NCBI GenBank assembly: GCA_009993605.1
Contig: JAACTB010000007.1
Span: 496,001-560,000, forward strand
DNA length: 64,000 bases
Source: Erythrobacter sp.
Lineage (GTDB): Bacteria > Pseudomonadota > Alphaproteobacteria > Sphingomonadales > Sphingomonadaceae
Reading direction: 5' to 3'
In this document: in pieces, positions 8,947 to 19,043 of the stretch
Layout: each line of letters starts with the position of its first letter
Position numbering within the stretch: the first letter of the stretch is position 1
Program-made: the position numbers and the translations under genes
Notes under the pieces: model-generated
Seen by the model: the letters and a program-made list of their open reading frames with translations, nothing else
Databases searched by the model: none
Told to the model about the DNA's origin: nothing

Positions 8947-10446
8947 ATGCGTCCGATCCTCGTGAATGCCCTCGCGCTCTTCTTGCCGCTCTTCCACGCC
9001 ACGGCCACGCTGGCCCAGCAGGCAGAGGCACCTGCTCAATCGGTGGCCGAACCAACCCGCTCGATCGAAAAAACCGTCGCGGAAATCCTCTCCGCCGCGC
9101 CGGAGGGCACGCGGTTTGGAATAGTGGTTCAAAACAGGGAGGGCGACGAGATCCTCACCATCGCGGCGGACGAGCGTTTCATCCCCGCATCGAACACCAA
9201 GATCTACACCACCCTCGCCGCCTACCGCCAGCTCGCGGCTTTGCAGGAGGCCGCCGAAGGGACAGGCGTACGTATCGAGCCGGTATCCGATGGCGCGGTC
9301 GACGTCGTGCTCGAAGGGCGCGGCGAAGCGACCCTGTCGAGCGCGCGCGATTGCCGGACCCAGTGCCTCGCAACGCTCGCCGACGCGGTCGCCGCGCGCA
9401 CGCGCCGGGTCCGCAACGTCGTCGGCGATGCGAGCTGGTATCCCGACGAGCGCTGGAGCGCGGGAATGAGCTGGAACAACATTCCGTTCCGCTACGGCAC
9501 CGCCACCGGCGCGCTGGTGGTGGACGACAACGAGATCGCGGTGTCGGTGGCGCCGGGCAGGATCGGACAGAGGGGCACGATCGAAAGCGACGGCTATTAT
9601 CGGATCGAAAACCTGACCCGCACGGTGGCTGGCGGCGAAAACACACTCGACCTTCGCCGCCTGCCCGGCAGCGATACGCTGGTTGTCGACGGCACGATCG
9701 GTGCGGACGCAGACCCTGCCGCGTTTCGCCTCGGCGTGGACGATCCCGCCCACCGCGCCGCGTGGCGGCTTGTGAGATTGCTCGAGGAGCGCGGCGTGCG
9801 GGTCGCGGGCGTGGTCACGTCACGCTATCGTCCGCTCCTGCCCTCGGACGATCCGGCAAACCGCAAAGGCGCTCCCGCCGCCCGGATGCCGATAGAGGAT
9901 ATGCTCGCGCAGTTGCCACCCGAACCGATCGCAGCCGACATCGTGACGATCAACAAAGAGAGCCAGAACCTTCACGCCGAATTGATGCTGCGCCGGGCCG
10001 GGAAACTCACGGGCAGCGGATCGGTGGCGGATGCTCAGCGCGCTTTGGAGGATCTGCTGGACGCCGCCGGTCTGCCGCGCGACGGCTTCGTCCTTGCCGA
10101 CGGATCGGGCATGTCGAGCTATAATCGCCTGAACCCCCGCATCACCGCTAAGCTTCTCGCCTGGGCCGCCCGGCAGGAATGGGGCGATGCTTGGCGCGCC
10201 AGCCTTCCCGTGGGTGGGGTCGACGGGACGCTCGCCCGCCGGTTCGCGGGAACGCCGCTGGAAGGGCGCATCTTCGCCAAGACCGGTTCGCTCAACGCAT
10301 CGCGCGCCTTGTCAGGTTATCTAGTTGCGGCCAGCGGCGAGGATCTGGCCTTCTCCGCCTTCGCCAATGATATCCCTCCCGGCGGAGAAGCCGCGGCGCT
10401 GGCAGCGCTGCATGCGGCGCTTGTGGCGATCGCCGCCGGAAACTGA
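8947..10446 (+). CDS. dacB: D-alanyl-D-alanine carboxypeptidase/endopeptidase (PBP4, S13 family)
   Basis: The product has 499 aa. ATG 8947 is preferred over 8830 because it opens a signal peptide (MRPILVNALALFLPLFHATATLAQ). All three penicillin-binding motifs are present: SNTK (in IPASNTKIYTTL), SYN (in GMSSYNRLN) and KTG (in AKTGSLNASRALSGY). The roughly 240-residue insertion between the first two motifs is typical of PBP4/DacB rather than DacA. The enzyme removes terminal D-Ala and cuts D-Ala-mDAP cross-links in the periplasm, generating smaller muropeptides, which fits the surrounding locus. It is divergent from the kinase gene across about 160 bp. Confidence 0.93.
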   Translation: MRPILVNALALFLPLFHATATLAQQAEAPAQSVAEPTRSIEKTVAEILSAAPEGTRFGIVVQNREGDEILTIAADERFIPASNTKIYTTLAAYRQLAALQEAAEGTGVRIEPVSDGAVDVVLEGRGEATLSSARDCRTQCLATLADAVAARTRRVRNVVGDASWYPDERWSAGMSWNNIPFRYGTATGALVVDDNEIAVSVAPGRIGQRGTIESDGYYRIENLTRTVAGGENTLDLRRLPGSDTLVVDGTIGADADPAAFRLGVDDPAHRAAWRLVRLLEERGVRVAGVVTSRYRPLLPSDDPANRKGAPAARMPIEDMLAQLPPEPIAADIVTINKESQNLHAELMLRRAGKLTGSGSVADAQRALEDLLDAAGLPRDGFVLADGSGMSSYNRLNPRITAKLLAWAARQEWGDAWRASLPVGGVDGTLARRFAGTPLEGRIFAKTGSLNASRALSGYLVAASGEDLAFSAFANDIPPGGEAAALAALHAALVAIAAGN

Positions 10447-10449
10447 TCC

Positions 10450-12840
10450 TCAGTCCGGCGAGATGGTGAAGCTCCGCACTGCCGCCGCGTCCACTGCCGG
10501 GCGGGTGAAGGCCCACTCGGCCATTTCGCCCGCGAGCCAGGGCTCGTAGAAATCGCGATAATGCGGCGAGGCGGGATCGGCCGACTGGCCGGGCAGCAGA
10601 AGGAACCGCGTGCGGTCCCAATTTCCGACATCGGCGGCGAAGAGGAAGCTTGCCCCGTGCCGGACCGAATAGCCTCCGCCCGCACGCATTCCCCGCGCCA
10701 TCACCGTGGTGCCGTCGCCGCCCGATCCTCCGCCCGCGATCGCAGGGAAGGCATCGGCGATGGCCGGGACCGCGTCGAGCGGATGAGCGATAGTCACACT
10801 GTGCAGATCGCCCCAGCGCCATTGCCCCGGATCGGCACCACCCGTTTGCACGGCCTTCGCCCAGCCGGCGGCGAGCGCGCCGTCGATCAATTCGCGCCTC
10901 GCCACAGCCGGATCGGGCCCGAGGCGCGCATCGAGAGTTTCCAGGGCAGTCAGCATCGCATCGAGATTGACGCGCGAGACGAGATCGCGCGCGGAGAGTG
11001 GAATGACGGCGGCGTGAAACCGCTCCGCAAGTTCGGCAATCACCATCTCGTAAAGCAGGGCAGCGCCGCTATCGGCAGCAAGATCGCCGTTCCAGCCGGC
11101 GAGCATCCGCGCAGCATCGCGCGCCTCCGCGGACGGGTCCTCCGGCAGCATCGCCACGAGCTTCCTCGCTGGAATGGCGACGGTATCGTGCAGCAGCGCC
11201 ACGGTGTCATCGAGCGAGTGCCGACCTTGCGCGCCGAGCACCTCCTCGATCCGGTCGTGGCGAAAGGGATCGGACCAGGTGAAGCTGAGAATACGCTCCC
11301 GATAAGGATAATCCGGCGGCAGATCCAAGGCGTTGGCGGAAACGATCACGCCGTCGTCCGGGTTGAAACGGCTCGGCATGTCCTCCACCGCCTGTATGCC
11401 CGTCCAGTCGAACGATCCGTCGCCCGGCGCGGGAAACAGACCGTCATGGCGCGGTCTTATGGGTGCGAACCCGATCGCATGCCAACCGGTATTGCCGTCG
11501 ATATCGGCGTAATGGAGATTGGTCGGGGAAACATGCAGTCGGAACGCTTCGCGCAAACTTTCCCAATCCTTTGCCAGATTGATGGCCACGATGGCGAAGC
11601 GCATATTGGCGCCCGGCAACATGGTCACCGTCGCGAAGGCGATGGCCCGGCTCCGCGAGGGATCCTCGGCGATCACCGGGCGCCCTTCGCTATAGCGTAG
11701 GGCGATCCGCTCCGCCGCCCCGCCCTTCACCGCGATCACATCCTCGACCACATCGAAGGGCTTCCAATCCCCGTCATGGCGATAAAGCGACGAGTCGTCG
11801 GGGTGCGGTTCCAGCACGAACAGGTCGGTCTGGTCGATGTGGAAATTGGTTCGTCCGAAAGCGAAGCGATCGGTATGGCCCTGCATGATCCCCGGCAAAC
11901 CCGGATAGCCTGCGCCGATCACGTCGAGACCGGGCGCAGTCAGATGAACGATGTGACGGGGACTGAAGCCGCCGATCGCGAGGTGGGGATCGTTGGCGAG
12001 GATCGGGCGTCCCGTAACGGTGCGCGACGCGGCGACGGTCCAGGCATTGCTCCCTTGCGCGGCCCGATCGATGCGGTGGTTCTCTCGCAGCAGGGCCTCG
12101 TCGATCCGTGCCACGAGCGGCGGCTCGATCGCCGGGGGACGATCGAGATCGCGCAGGGCGCCGAGGTCGAGCCGGGAAACGGCGGCGCAATCGAGGCCGG
12201 GAGGCACGATGAAATTCCACGCCGGGCGCAGCGGTTCGCGCCAGTGTTCGAGATCCAGCAAGCCCCTTGCTTCCAGCATGGCACGCCGGATTTCCTCGTC
12301 GGCATCGTCGCTCCCCGCCCCGCGACGGCGCAGGCAATCCTCCACCGACCAGCGCATGGGCTCGATCCCGAGGATCGCGAATTCGCGTGGCGCGAGGGAC
12401 GGATCGGCCGCTATCTCGTCGATCCGGGCATTGATCCCCTCGCAATATCCGCGCACGCAATCGGCGACATCGGCGGGAATGGACGCCAGTTCCTCATTCA
12501 GGTCGCCGCGATAATGAAACAGCCGTGCCGCGCGGTCGGATGCGATAAAGCGCGGACCGAAGGCTTCCGCCATCTTCCCCATGTCTCTGCGCAGATCGAG
12601 GTCGAGCTGGAACAGACGGTCGCGTGCGACCAAATAGCCCTGCGCCCAATAGGCATCGTGCAGCGACGCGGCGCGAACATGCGGGATGCCAAAGCGATCC
12701 TCCGATACGCTGATCGCCGCCTTCAGTCCCCTGCCGCGCGAATATTCGCTGGGGCGAAACCGCGCCATACCGCGCGCGGACAGGCCAGTCAGAGCAGCCA
12801 TCCCCGCCGTCGCGAGCAGTAGAGCCCGGCGTGTCATCAT
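10450..12840 (-). CDS. Penicillin acylase family Ntn hydrolase, exported
   Basis: The product has about 796 aa from ATG 12840 (ATG 12837 is equally possible). The longer ORF start at 12948 adds a basic stretch before an obvious signal peptide (TRRALLLATAGMAALTGLSA, twin-arginine-like). The layout is that of self-cleaving penicillin amidases: an alpha chain to about residue 260, then GSNAWTVA, whose Ser would become the N-terminal nucleophile of the beta chain. Other family segments are ILANDPHL and the N-terminal SVSEDRFGIPHVRA. The family hydrolyses amide bonds of penicillins, acyl-homoserine lactones or other N-acyl compounds; the natural substrate here is unknown. It converges on dacB and is divergent from the TonB receptor across a 465-bp control region. 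Confidence 0.88.
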   Translation of the reverse strand: MMTRRALLLATAGMAALTGLSARGMARFRPSEYSRGRGLKAAISVSEDRFGIPHVRAASLHDAYWAQGYLVARDRLFQLDLDLRRDMGKMAEAFGPRFIASDRAARLFHYRGDLNEELASIPADVADCVRGYCEGINARIDEIAADPSLAPREFAILGIEPMRWSVEDCLRRRGAGSDDADEEIRRAMLEARGLLDLEHWREPLRPAWNFIVPPGLDCAAVSRLDLGALRDLDRPPAIEPPLVARIDEALLRENHRIDRAAQGSNAWTVAASRTVTGRPILANDPHLAIGGFSPRHIVHLTAPGLDVIGAGYPGLPGIMQGHTDRFAFGRTNFHIDQTDLFVLEPHPDDSSLYRHDGDWKPFDVVEDVIAVKGGAAERIALRYSEGRPVIAEDPSRSRAIAFATVTMLPGANMRFAIVAINLAKDWESLREAFRLHVSPTNLHYADIDGNTGWHAIGFAPIRPRHDGLFPAPGDGSFDWTGIQAVEDMPSRFNPDDGVIVSANALDLPPDYPYRERILSFTWSDPFRHDRIEEVLGAQGRHSLDDTVALLHDTVAIPARKLVAMLPEDPSAEARDAARMLAGWNGDLAADSGAALLYEMVIAELAERFHAAVIPLSARDLVSRVNLDAMLTALETLDARLGPDPAVARRELIDGALAAGWAKAVQTGGADPGQWRWGDLHSVTIAHPLDAVPAIADAFPAIAGGGSGGDGTTVMARGMRAGGGYSVRHGASFLFAADVGNWDRTRFLLLPGQSADPASPHYRDFYEPWLAGEMAEWAFTRPAVDAAAVRSFTISPD

Positions 12841-13305
12841 CCGGTTCGCCGATTGGAAATCAAGAACGCCGCTCCGCCTAAAGATGGGTTTAGCGCGATG
12901 GTAGCGGCACGGTTTCGCCCGGCGCATATCTTTGGGAAGCGAGGTCATAACTCGCGGCTATCCGGCCCGCACCCACGTGGCAGCGTCAGGACGCATCCCA
13001 TACCCCGAAGCTATATCTCCGTGCACAGCTCGGAGCGCTGTGCATATTGACGAAGCCACGCTCGCGGTTAGGTTCGAATGTGCTGAAAAAAGAAGGTTTG
13101 ACGAAAGATCGAACCAATTTTTGATGCAGCGCGCACAGTATGGATACGGTCAATCCCGCCCGGCCGTCACGGGGTGGAAGAGTTTCGCGATTTCGGCGCA
13201 ACGGCCGCAATCGCTTCAGGGAACAGGGTGGTTCGAATTCGTCATGTCCCGCGTCGACGGGGCGGCAGAAGCGTGGACCGTCCGTTTGGCAATGAGGGAT
13301 TAACG
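12841..13305. promoter_or_regulatory. Divergent control region, penicillin acylase / TonB receptor
   Basis: This is a 465-bp non-coding gap between divergent genes. ORFs listed within it are short, overlap each other and lack ribosome sites. It contains a perfect 8-bp inverted repeat (see the 13022-13044 entry) immediately before a TTGACG hexamer at 13047-13052 that could be a -35 box. A second TTGACG lies near 13098. No convincing -10 box was found. A GAGGGAT ribosome site precedes the receptor start at 13306. Confidence 0.45.
13022..13044. promoter_or_regulatory. Inverted repeat, candidate operator
   Basis: The site reads TGCACAGC, seven bases, then GCTGTGCA, a perfect 8-bp dyad. It ends 2 bp before the TTGACG at 13047, a position suited to regulating the TonB-receptor promoter. 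The cognate regulator is unknown. Confidence 0.4.
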
Positions 13306-16221
13306 ATGAATATGCCGAAGCGCACTCCATCCCGGTTTTCGTCCGGCCGCACTCGCTTGGCCAGCACCAGCGCGCTTGCCGGCTCGGCCCTTCTCGCGAT
13401 CGCGGCAGTGCCTGCCGCGGCTCAGACGGTCGCGGACGAAGACGAAGATCCCGCCGTCCTGACGACCGAGACGATCGAGCGCTCCTCGGATGAGATCATC
13501 GTCACCGGCTCGCGCGTCGCGCGGCTCGGTTTCGACAGCCCGACCCCGCTGACAGTCATCAGCACGGAACAGATCCAAGCGGAATCGCCGACCAACAATC
13601 TGTTCGACCTCGTTAGTCAGCTGCCCTCCGTCGCCGGCAGCGCGCAGCTGTCGAATTCCCGCCTGAACATCAGCTCCGGCCTGTCGGGCATCAATACGAT
13701 CAACCTGCGCAATCTCGGGCTGGAACGGACGCTGGTCCTGCTCGACGGACGGCGGACCGTGCCGTCGACCGTGCAGGGCTATGTCGACGTCAACACCTTT
13801 CCGCAGCAGCTCGTCAGCCGCGTCGAGGTGGTCACCGGCGGCGCATCGGCCGCCTACGGTTCGGACGCAGTCGCGGGCGTCGTCAATTTCGTGCTCGACA
13901 AGCGCTATGACGGTTTGAAGCTCAGCGGCAATGCCGGGATCACCGACAAGGGCGACGGCTTTACCTATCAGGTCAGCGCCGCGACCGGCGTGCCCTTCGC
14001 GGATGGACGTGGACACATCCTGTTGAGCGGGCAGGTTTCGCACCAGGACGGCATCTTCAAAGTCGATCGGGACTGGAACTTCGGTGTGCGGAACATCATT
14101 CCGAACCCCGATTACACAGCGACCAACGGTCTCCCCCAATTCATCGTGCGCGGCCCCGGCAATCGCAACAACGCCGCGCCGGGCGGGATCATCAACGCGT
14201 CCTCCGGGGGCGTCGCCAACCGCTTGCGGGGCCTCTATTTCGGTCCCGGCGGGCAGGTGCTGCGCTACGATTACGGCCAGTTCCCGACCGTTGCGCAAAG
14301 CAGCGGCATTACCATCGGCGGCAGTTATCAGGTCGACGATTCGAACAGCCGCATCGGGCTTTCACCGGAAGAGGACCGGCGCAATGCCTTCGGTCGGCTG
14401 AGCTTCGATATCACGCCTTGGGCCACGGCCTTCATCGAAGCGTCCTACAACTGGCAGGAAACCTTTTTCAACGCCGGGCCGCAATTCTCGACCGGCCGGG
14501 TTCTGCGCGGCGACAATGCCTTCCTGATCCGCACGCTGGGCGCGCAAGCGGCGGGCATCAACACGGTGACGGTCGGGACGACTCAGAGCGACCTGCCGTT
14601 CCGCGCGCTCAACAACCAGCGCGACGTTCAGCGCTATGTCGGCGGCTTGGAAGGGGAATTCGAAATCGGGGGCAAGGCCGCGATCTGGGATGCCTATGTC
14701 CAGTATGGCGAGACCAATTCGCGCGAGCAGTTGCGCGACATCATCATCAATGCCAATTACAACAATGCGATCGATGCCGTGTTCGCTCCGGCGGGCAATG
14801 CGATCGGCGTACCGGCAGGCACCATCGTGTGCCGTTCCACGCTGACGAACCCGACCAATGGCTGCGTTCCGCTGAACATTCTGGGTACGGGCGTCGCCAC
14901 TCCGGCGGCAATCGACTACGTACTCGGCGACCCCTATCGCGATCAGAAACTGAAACAGACGGTGGTCGGCGCGAACCTGTCCTTCACGCCCTTCGCGCTC
15001 TGGGCCGGTGACGTGAGCCTCGCCGTCGGCGCCGAATATCGCAAGGAAGAGGTCTCCGGCTTCGTCCCCACCGATCTCCAGACCGGGTTCCAGGTCGGCA
15101 ATTACCTTCCGACCTTCGGGGAATACGACGTCAAGGAAGCCTATCTCGAAGCCGTCGTCCCGCTCGGCTTCGGCTTCATCTTCAACGGCGCGGTGCGTGC
15201 GACCGACTATTCGACGTCGGGCTACGTCACCACCTACAAGCTGGGTGCGACCTGGCAACCGATCGACGACATCATGCTGCGCGGAACCTATTCGCGCGAC
15301 ATCCGGGCGCCCAATCTGAACGAACTGTTCCAGGCGGGCACCTCGCGGACGAATACGCTGACCAACGCCTTCGTCAATCCGGCGACCACGATCACTTTCC
15401 GCGAGACCACGACGGGCAATCTCGATCTCGATCCGGAAAAGGCCGACACCTATTCGGCGGGCGTGGTGCTCACGCCGCGCTTCCTTCCCGGCTTGTCGGC
15501 CTCGGTCGATTATTTCAACATAACCGTCGAAGGGGCGATCGGACAGTATTTCGCGCAGGACATCTTCAACCGCTGCAACGAAGGCATCACCCGGTTCTGC
15601 GCAGCCTACGGCCCCGATCCCGACGGGGTGCGCGAACTGTTCTTCCGAGCAAGCCCGTTCAACTTCGCCGAGGTGCGCAACGAGGGCATCGATTTCGACG
15701 TGTCCTATCGACTGGGCCTCGACGATGTCGTCGGCATGATGGACAGCTCGCTCGTCCTGCGCGCGGTGGCGACGCATTATCTCGAGAGTGTCGTCGACGA
15801 CGGGATCAGCGAGCCGATCAGCCCGCTCGGCACCCTGTCCGGCAGCGGCCCGCCCGACTGGCTGTATCGCGGCTCGATCGCGTTCCAGACTCCCGATTTC
15901 GGCCTGACCGCCGTGGGCCGCGGCGTGGGCAGCGGGCGGTATTCGGCAACGCGCTTCGAATGTTCGACGGCATGTCCGCCCTCGACCTCGCTGGCCCGGA
16001 CGACCGACGACAACAGCATCGACGGCGTGTTCTATGTCGACCTCAACGCGACCGCCAAGATCGCGGAAGCGATGGGCGCCGATGCGGAGGTGTTCATGCA
16101 CATCACCAATCTGTTCGATGCCGATCCCATCATCCTGCCCGAGACCGGCCTCGCCGCGAACAGCACCTACAGCGATCTCTTGGGCCGCTCGTTCCGCTTC
16201 GGGGTCCGGCTCGAATTCTGA
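13306..16221 (+). CDS. TonB-dependent outer-membrane receptor
   Basis: The product has 971 aa. The start at 13306 follows a GAGGGAT ribosome site and opens a signal region ending AAVPAAAQT; the track start at 13174 adds unrelated residues. The TonB-box/plug region begins with DEIIVTGSRVARLGFDSPTP and continues with plug motifs (EVVTGGASAAYGSDAVAGVVNF). The rest is a beta-barrel that ends in the typical aromatic terminus FRFGVRLEF. Such receptors import bulky nutrients using TonB energy. Placed among peptidoglycan hydrolases and amino-sugar enzymes, the likely ligand is a peptidoglycan fragment or acyl-peptide, but that is inference from context. No TonB/ExbB/ExbD genes are in the window. Confidence 0.95.
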   Translation: MNMPKRTPSRFSSGRTRLASTSALAGSALLAIAAVPAAAQTVADEDEDPAVLTTETIERSSDEIIVTGSRVARLGFDSPTPLTVISTEQIQAESPTNNLFDLVSQLPSVAGSAQLSNSRLNISSGLSGINTINLRNLGLERTLVLLDGRRTVPSTVQGYVDVNTFPQQLVSRVEVVTGGASAAYGSDAVAGVVNFVLDKRYDGLKLSGNAGITDKGDGFTYQVSAATGVPFADGRGHILLSGQVSHQDGIFKVDRDWNFGVRNIIPNPDYTATNGLPQFIVRGPGNRNNAAPGGIINASSGGVANRLRGLYFGPGGQVLRYDYGQFPTVAQSSGITIGGSYQVDDSNSRIGLSPEEDRRNAFGRLSFDITPWATAFIEASYNWQETFFNAGPQFSTGRVLRGDNAFLIRTLGAQAAGINTVTVGTTQSDLPFRALNNQRDVQRYVGGLEGEFEIGGKAAIWDAYVQYGETNSREQLRDIIINANYNNAIDAVFAPAGNAIGVPAGTIVCRSTLTNPTNGCVPLNILGTGVATPAAIDYVLGDPYRDQKLKQTVVGANLSFTPFALWAGDVSLAVGAEYRKEEVSGFVPTDLQTGFQVGNYLPTFGEYDVKEAYLEAVVPLGFGFIFNGAVRATDYSTSGYVTTYKLGATWQPIDDIMLRGTYSRDIRAPNLNELFQAGTSRTNTLTNAFVNPATTITFRETTTGNLDLDPEKADTYSAGVVLTPRFLPGLSASVDYFNITVEGAIGQYFAQDIFNRCNEGITRFCAAYGPDPDGVRELFFRASPFNFAEVRNEGIDFDVSYRLGLDDVVGMMDSSLVLRAVATHYLESVVDDGISEPISPLGTLSGSGPPDWLYRGSIAFQTPDFGLTAVGRGVGSGRYSATRFECSTACPPSTSLARTTDDNSIDGVFYVDLNATAKIAEAMGADAEVFMHITNLFDADPIILPETGLAANSTYSDLLGRSFRFGVRLEF

Positions 16222-16293
16222 AGGCTGGAATACGGGAAGTCCCGCGCGCGGTTCAGGCCGCGGGCGGGCCTTCACCTATGAGGCGCACTGATC

Positions 16294-17904
16294 CTATGAA
16301 GGGCACCGGACAGGTCGCGACCGCAGCAGGACGCGGCCCGCCGCCTCTCCGGTCACTGCCCCGTTCTCGACCGCCAGCCGTCCGTTCACGAACAGGGCGG
16401 TGACCCCCTCGCTCAGTTCGCGCGGAGCGAGGTAGGTCGCGCGCGGTGCATATATGTCGGGATCGAGGACCAGCACGTCGGCGAAATAGCCGGGCTTCAG
16501 ATAACCGCGCTCTTCGACCTTGTAGATATCGGCGACCTGCCCGGTCGATTGGCGGATAAAGCGCGCCAGGTCGATCGTGCCGCGTTCCACCACATAGGTG
16601 CGGTATTTCTCGGGATAGGTGGCGAACATGCGGGGATGCCCCAGCGAGCCGTCCGAGGCGGTGACCACCCATGGCTGGCGCATCAGGGTCTCGACATCGC
16701 CCTGCGCCATATTGAAGGAGGCGACCTCGGTTCCCCGCCCGCCTTCCGCAGCGACCTGCGCGATGATGCGGATCGCGGCCTCGACCGGATCGACACCCTC
16801 CGCTTGCGCGTGTTCTTCGAGAGTCCGACCTGTCCAGTCGCGATCGGGCGCAGTCAGAAGAAGCGACGCAGCTCCGCCCCGCCGGCGCAGGTTCTCGGCC
16901 ATGTCCGTGCGGATGCGCGCTTCGGTCGCAGGATCGGCCAGCCTCGCCAGAAGCTCTGCCGCCCCGCCATCCATCGCCCAGCGCGGCAGCAGGGCGGCAT
17001 CGAGGCTCGATCCCGAAGCGAGCCATGGATACTGGTCGGCGGTCACGTCGATCCCGCGCGCTCTTGCTGTCTCGATCAAGGCGATCAAGGCAGGCGTTTC
17101 GCCCTGCACGTCCACACCCAGCGCTTTGATATGGGCGATATGGACGGGCGCTCCTGCCTCCTCGCCGATACGGATCGCCTCCCGTGTCGAATCCATCAGG
17201 CCGATCGTGTACGAGGATTCGTCGCGCTGGTGCGTGTCGTAGAGGCCGCCGCGCTGCCCCGCTTCGCGCGCCAGAGCGATCACCTCCTCGGTCGTGGCGA
17301 AGCTTTGCGGGGCGTAGAACAGGCCGGTCGAAAAGCCCGTCGCGCCCGCACACATCGCGCCTGCGACAAGCTGCTTCATGGCTTCGAGCTCGGTCCGATC
17401 CGGCGCGCGCGCCTTATCGCCCAGCACTCGCTGTCGAACCGCGCCGAAGCCCACGAAAGGAACCACATTGGTGCCGACGCCCGAGGCCGCCAACTCTCGC
17501 GCATCCGCCGCGACATCGGGTGTGCCGCCGCCATCGACGCCGATCATCACCGTGCTCGCCCCCTGGGTCAGCCAGGCGGCGTTGAGCCGCTCGGCGGGAT
17601 CGTCCGCGCGCAGGAAGATATCCGCATGGGTATGGGGATCGATGAAGCCCGGCGCCACGATCTGCCCTCGCACGTCGATTACCCGCCCGGCCGCGAATGC
17701 GCGCTGCGGTCCGACATAGGCGATCCGGTCGCCCGTAATCGCGACGTCGCCGGGATAGGCCCGTGCCTCGCTGCCGTCGTAAATGGTCCCGCCACGGATC
17801 ACGATATCGACGGCGGGCGGCGCGCTGGTGGCGCAGCCTCCAAGAGACAGAGCAAAGGCGAGCGCGGCGAGCGACGGGAGGCGCAGGGCAGGCAGGGACG
17901 GCAT
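16294..17904 (-). CDS. N-acyl-D-amino-acid deacylase (D-aminoacylase) lipoprotein
   Basis: The product has 536 aa. ATG 17904 follows an AAGAGGAG ribosome site and starts a lipoprotein signal peptide with lipobox LSLGGC; the ORF extension to 18036 runs into the divergent promoter. The amidohydrolase core shows PGFIDPHTHADI (HxH), GVDGGGTPD, HIAHIKALGV and the catalytic TASDGSLGHPR. These match D-aminoacylases, which release D-amino acids from N-acyl-D-amino acids. A membrane-anchored periplasmic enzyme of this type could free D-Glu or D-Ala derivatives. It is divergent from the LysR gene across 164 bp, a classic arrangement for LysR control. Confidence 0.9.
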   Translation of the reverse strand: MPSLPALRLPSLAALAFALSLGGCATSAPPAVDIVIRGGTIYDGSEARAYPGDVAITGDRIAYVGPQRAFAAGRVIDVRGQIVAPGFIDPHTHADIFLRADDPAERLNAAWLTQGASTVMIGVDGGGTPDVAADARELAASGVGTNVVPFVGFGAVRQRVLGDKARAPDRTELEAMKQLVAGAMCAGATGFSTGLFYAPQSFATTEEVIALAREAGQRGGLYDTHQRDESSYTIGLMDSTREAIRIGEEAGAPVHIAHIKALGVDVQGETPALIALIETARARGIDVTADQYPWLASGSSLDAALLPRWAMDGGAAELLARLADPATEARIRTDMAENLRRRGGAASLLLTAPDRDWTGRTLEEHAQAEGVDPVEAAIRIIAQVAAEGGRGTEVASFNMAQGDVETLMRQPWVVTASDGSLGHPRMFATYPEKYRTYVVERGTIDLARFIRQSTGQVADIYKVEERGYLKPGYFADVLVLDPDIYAPRATYLAPRELSEGVTALFVNGRLAVENGAVTGEAAGRVLLRSRPVRCPS

Positions 17905-18068
17905 GAAGAACGCTCCTCTTCGCAACCGACGACGCACATCGCGCCGCGTTGATGAAGGAAAGGCATTTACGATTGCCGCCGATCCGTCCACCCCTGAACC
18001 CTGCCTGCGCGTTCGATGCCTATAGCCGGATCGCATGCGTGCCCTTTTCGAGCGAGGTCCTCTCAGCG

Positions 18069-18953
18069 ATGAATTTGCGCCAGATCGAAGTCTTCCACGC
18101 GGTGTTTCTCCACGGCACGGTCAGCGCCGCGGCGCGCGCGCTCAACGTGTCGCAGCCGAGCGTGACCAAGGTGCTTCGCCATGCCGAAAAATCCTTGGGG
18201 TTGGATCTCTTCGAGCGGACGAAGGGGCGCCTTATCCCGACCGAAGATGCGCGCACTCTGTTCGGAGAAGTTTCGGACATTCAGGATCGCGTGCGCTCAC
18301 TGCATCAGGCTTGTCGCAATCTGCGCCAGGGCGAAGGCAGTCTGCTGCGTATTTCGGCCCTGCCCTCGCTGGGTCTCGGCGCATTGCCGGAAGCCGTGGC
18401 GCGCTTTACCGAAAAGCGAAGCGAAATCCGGTTCGATCTCCAGACGCTTCACCACGACGAGATCGTGCGCAAGCTGTACGAGCGGGAAACCGATATCGCG
18501 ATCAGCTTCGAAGTTCCGATGGCCGCACCGGTCGCCCATCAGGTGATCGGCGAAGGGGAATTGGTGGTGCTGTTCCGGCCGGAGGACATGCCCGATGCGC
18601 CCTCGCGCATTCACCTGGCCGAGATGGAGGGCAAGAATTTCATCAGTCCGATCCAGAACGGTCCCATTGGCCAATTGCTGCGCAGCGAACTCGACCGCCT
18701 CGAAGTGACGCTGACCGAGAGCGCTTCCTCGCGCACCTATTACATCGCGGCCGCGCTGGTGCGCGCGGGCTTGGGGATGGCCATCGTCGACAATTTCACA
18801 GCGGAATCCGCGCTGGCGGCAGGGCTAGCCAGCCGCCCGCTCCAGCCCGCTCTCACCTTCGACATCAATGCCGTCTATCTCCAGGCCAGACCCCCTTCGC
18901 GCGCCGGGGCCGATTTCCTCGCTCTCCTCGCCGAGGTGATCGACGCGGTATAG
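18069..18953 (+). CDS. LysR family transcriptional regulator (DgcR-like by context)
   Basis: The product has 294 aa. The start at 18069 (MNLRQIEVFHAVFLHGTVS) puts the winged helix-turn-helix (AARALNVSQPSVTKVLRHAE) at its usual N-terminal place; the 40 extra residues of the longer ORF are not LysR-like. The remainder is a periplasmic-binding-protein-like effector domain. It is divergent from the D-aminoacylase and followed by dgcN-like and dgcA-like genes on the same strand. In marine bacteria the D-glutamate genes dgcN and dgcA are activated by a regulator, DgcR, so an equivalent role is likely; the effector is not readable from sequence. Confidence 0.9.
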   Translation: MNLRQIEVFHAVFLHGTVSAAARALNVSQPSVTKVLRHAEKSLGLDLFERTKGRLIPTEDARTLFGEVSDIQDRVRSLHQACRNLRQGEGSLLRISALPSLGLGALPEAVARFTEKRSEIRFDLQTLHHDEIVRKLYERETDIAISFEVPMAAPVAHQVIGEGELVVLFRPEDMPDAPSRIHLAEMEGKNFISPIQNGPIGQLLRSELDRLEVTLTESASSRTYYIAAALVRAGLGMAIVDNFTAESALAAGLASRPLQPALTFDINAVYLQARPPSRAGADFLALLAEVIDAV

Positions 18954-19043
18954 CCCGACGCTATGCCCCCGATGGGACACGCCATCTGGGTGAACCGGAC
19001 GCATCGAAGTAGAGTCGCCCATTCTTTGGAAATGCGGGCTACG

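Noticed and set aside
14362-16275. 637-aa minus-strand ORF opposite the TonB receptor
   Set aside because: Antisense shadow; the receptor frame has plug motifs and the terminal aromatic signature.
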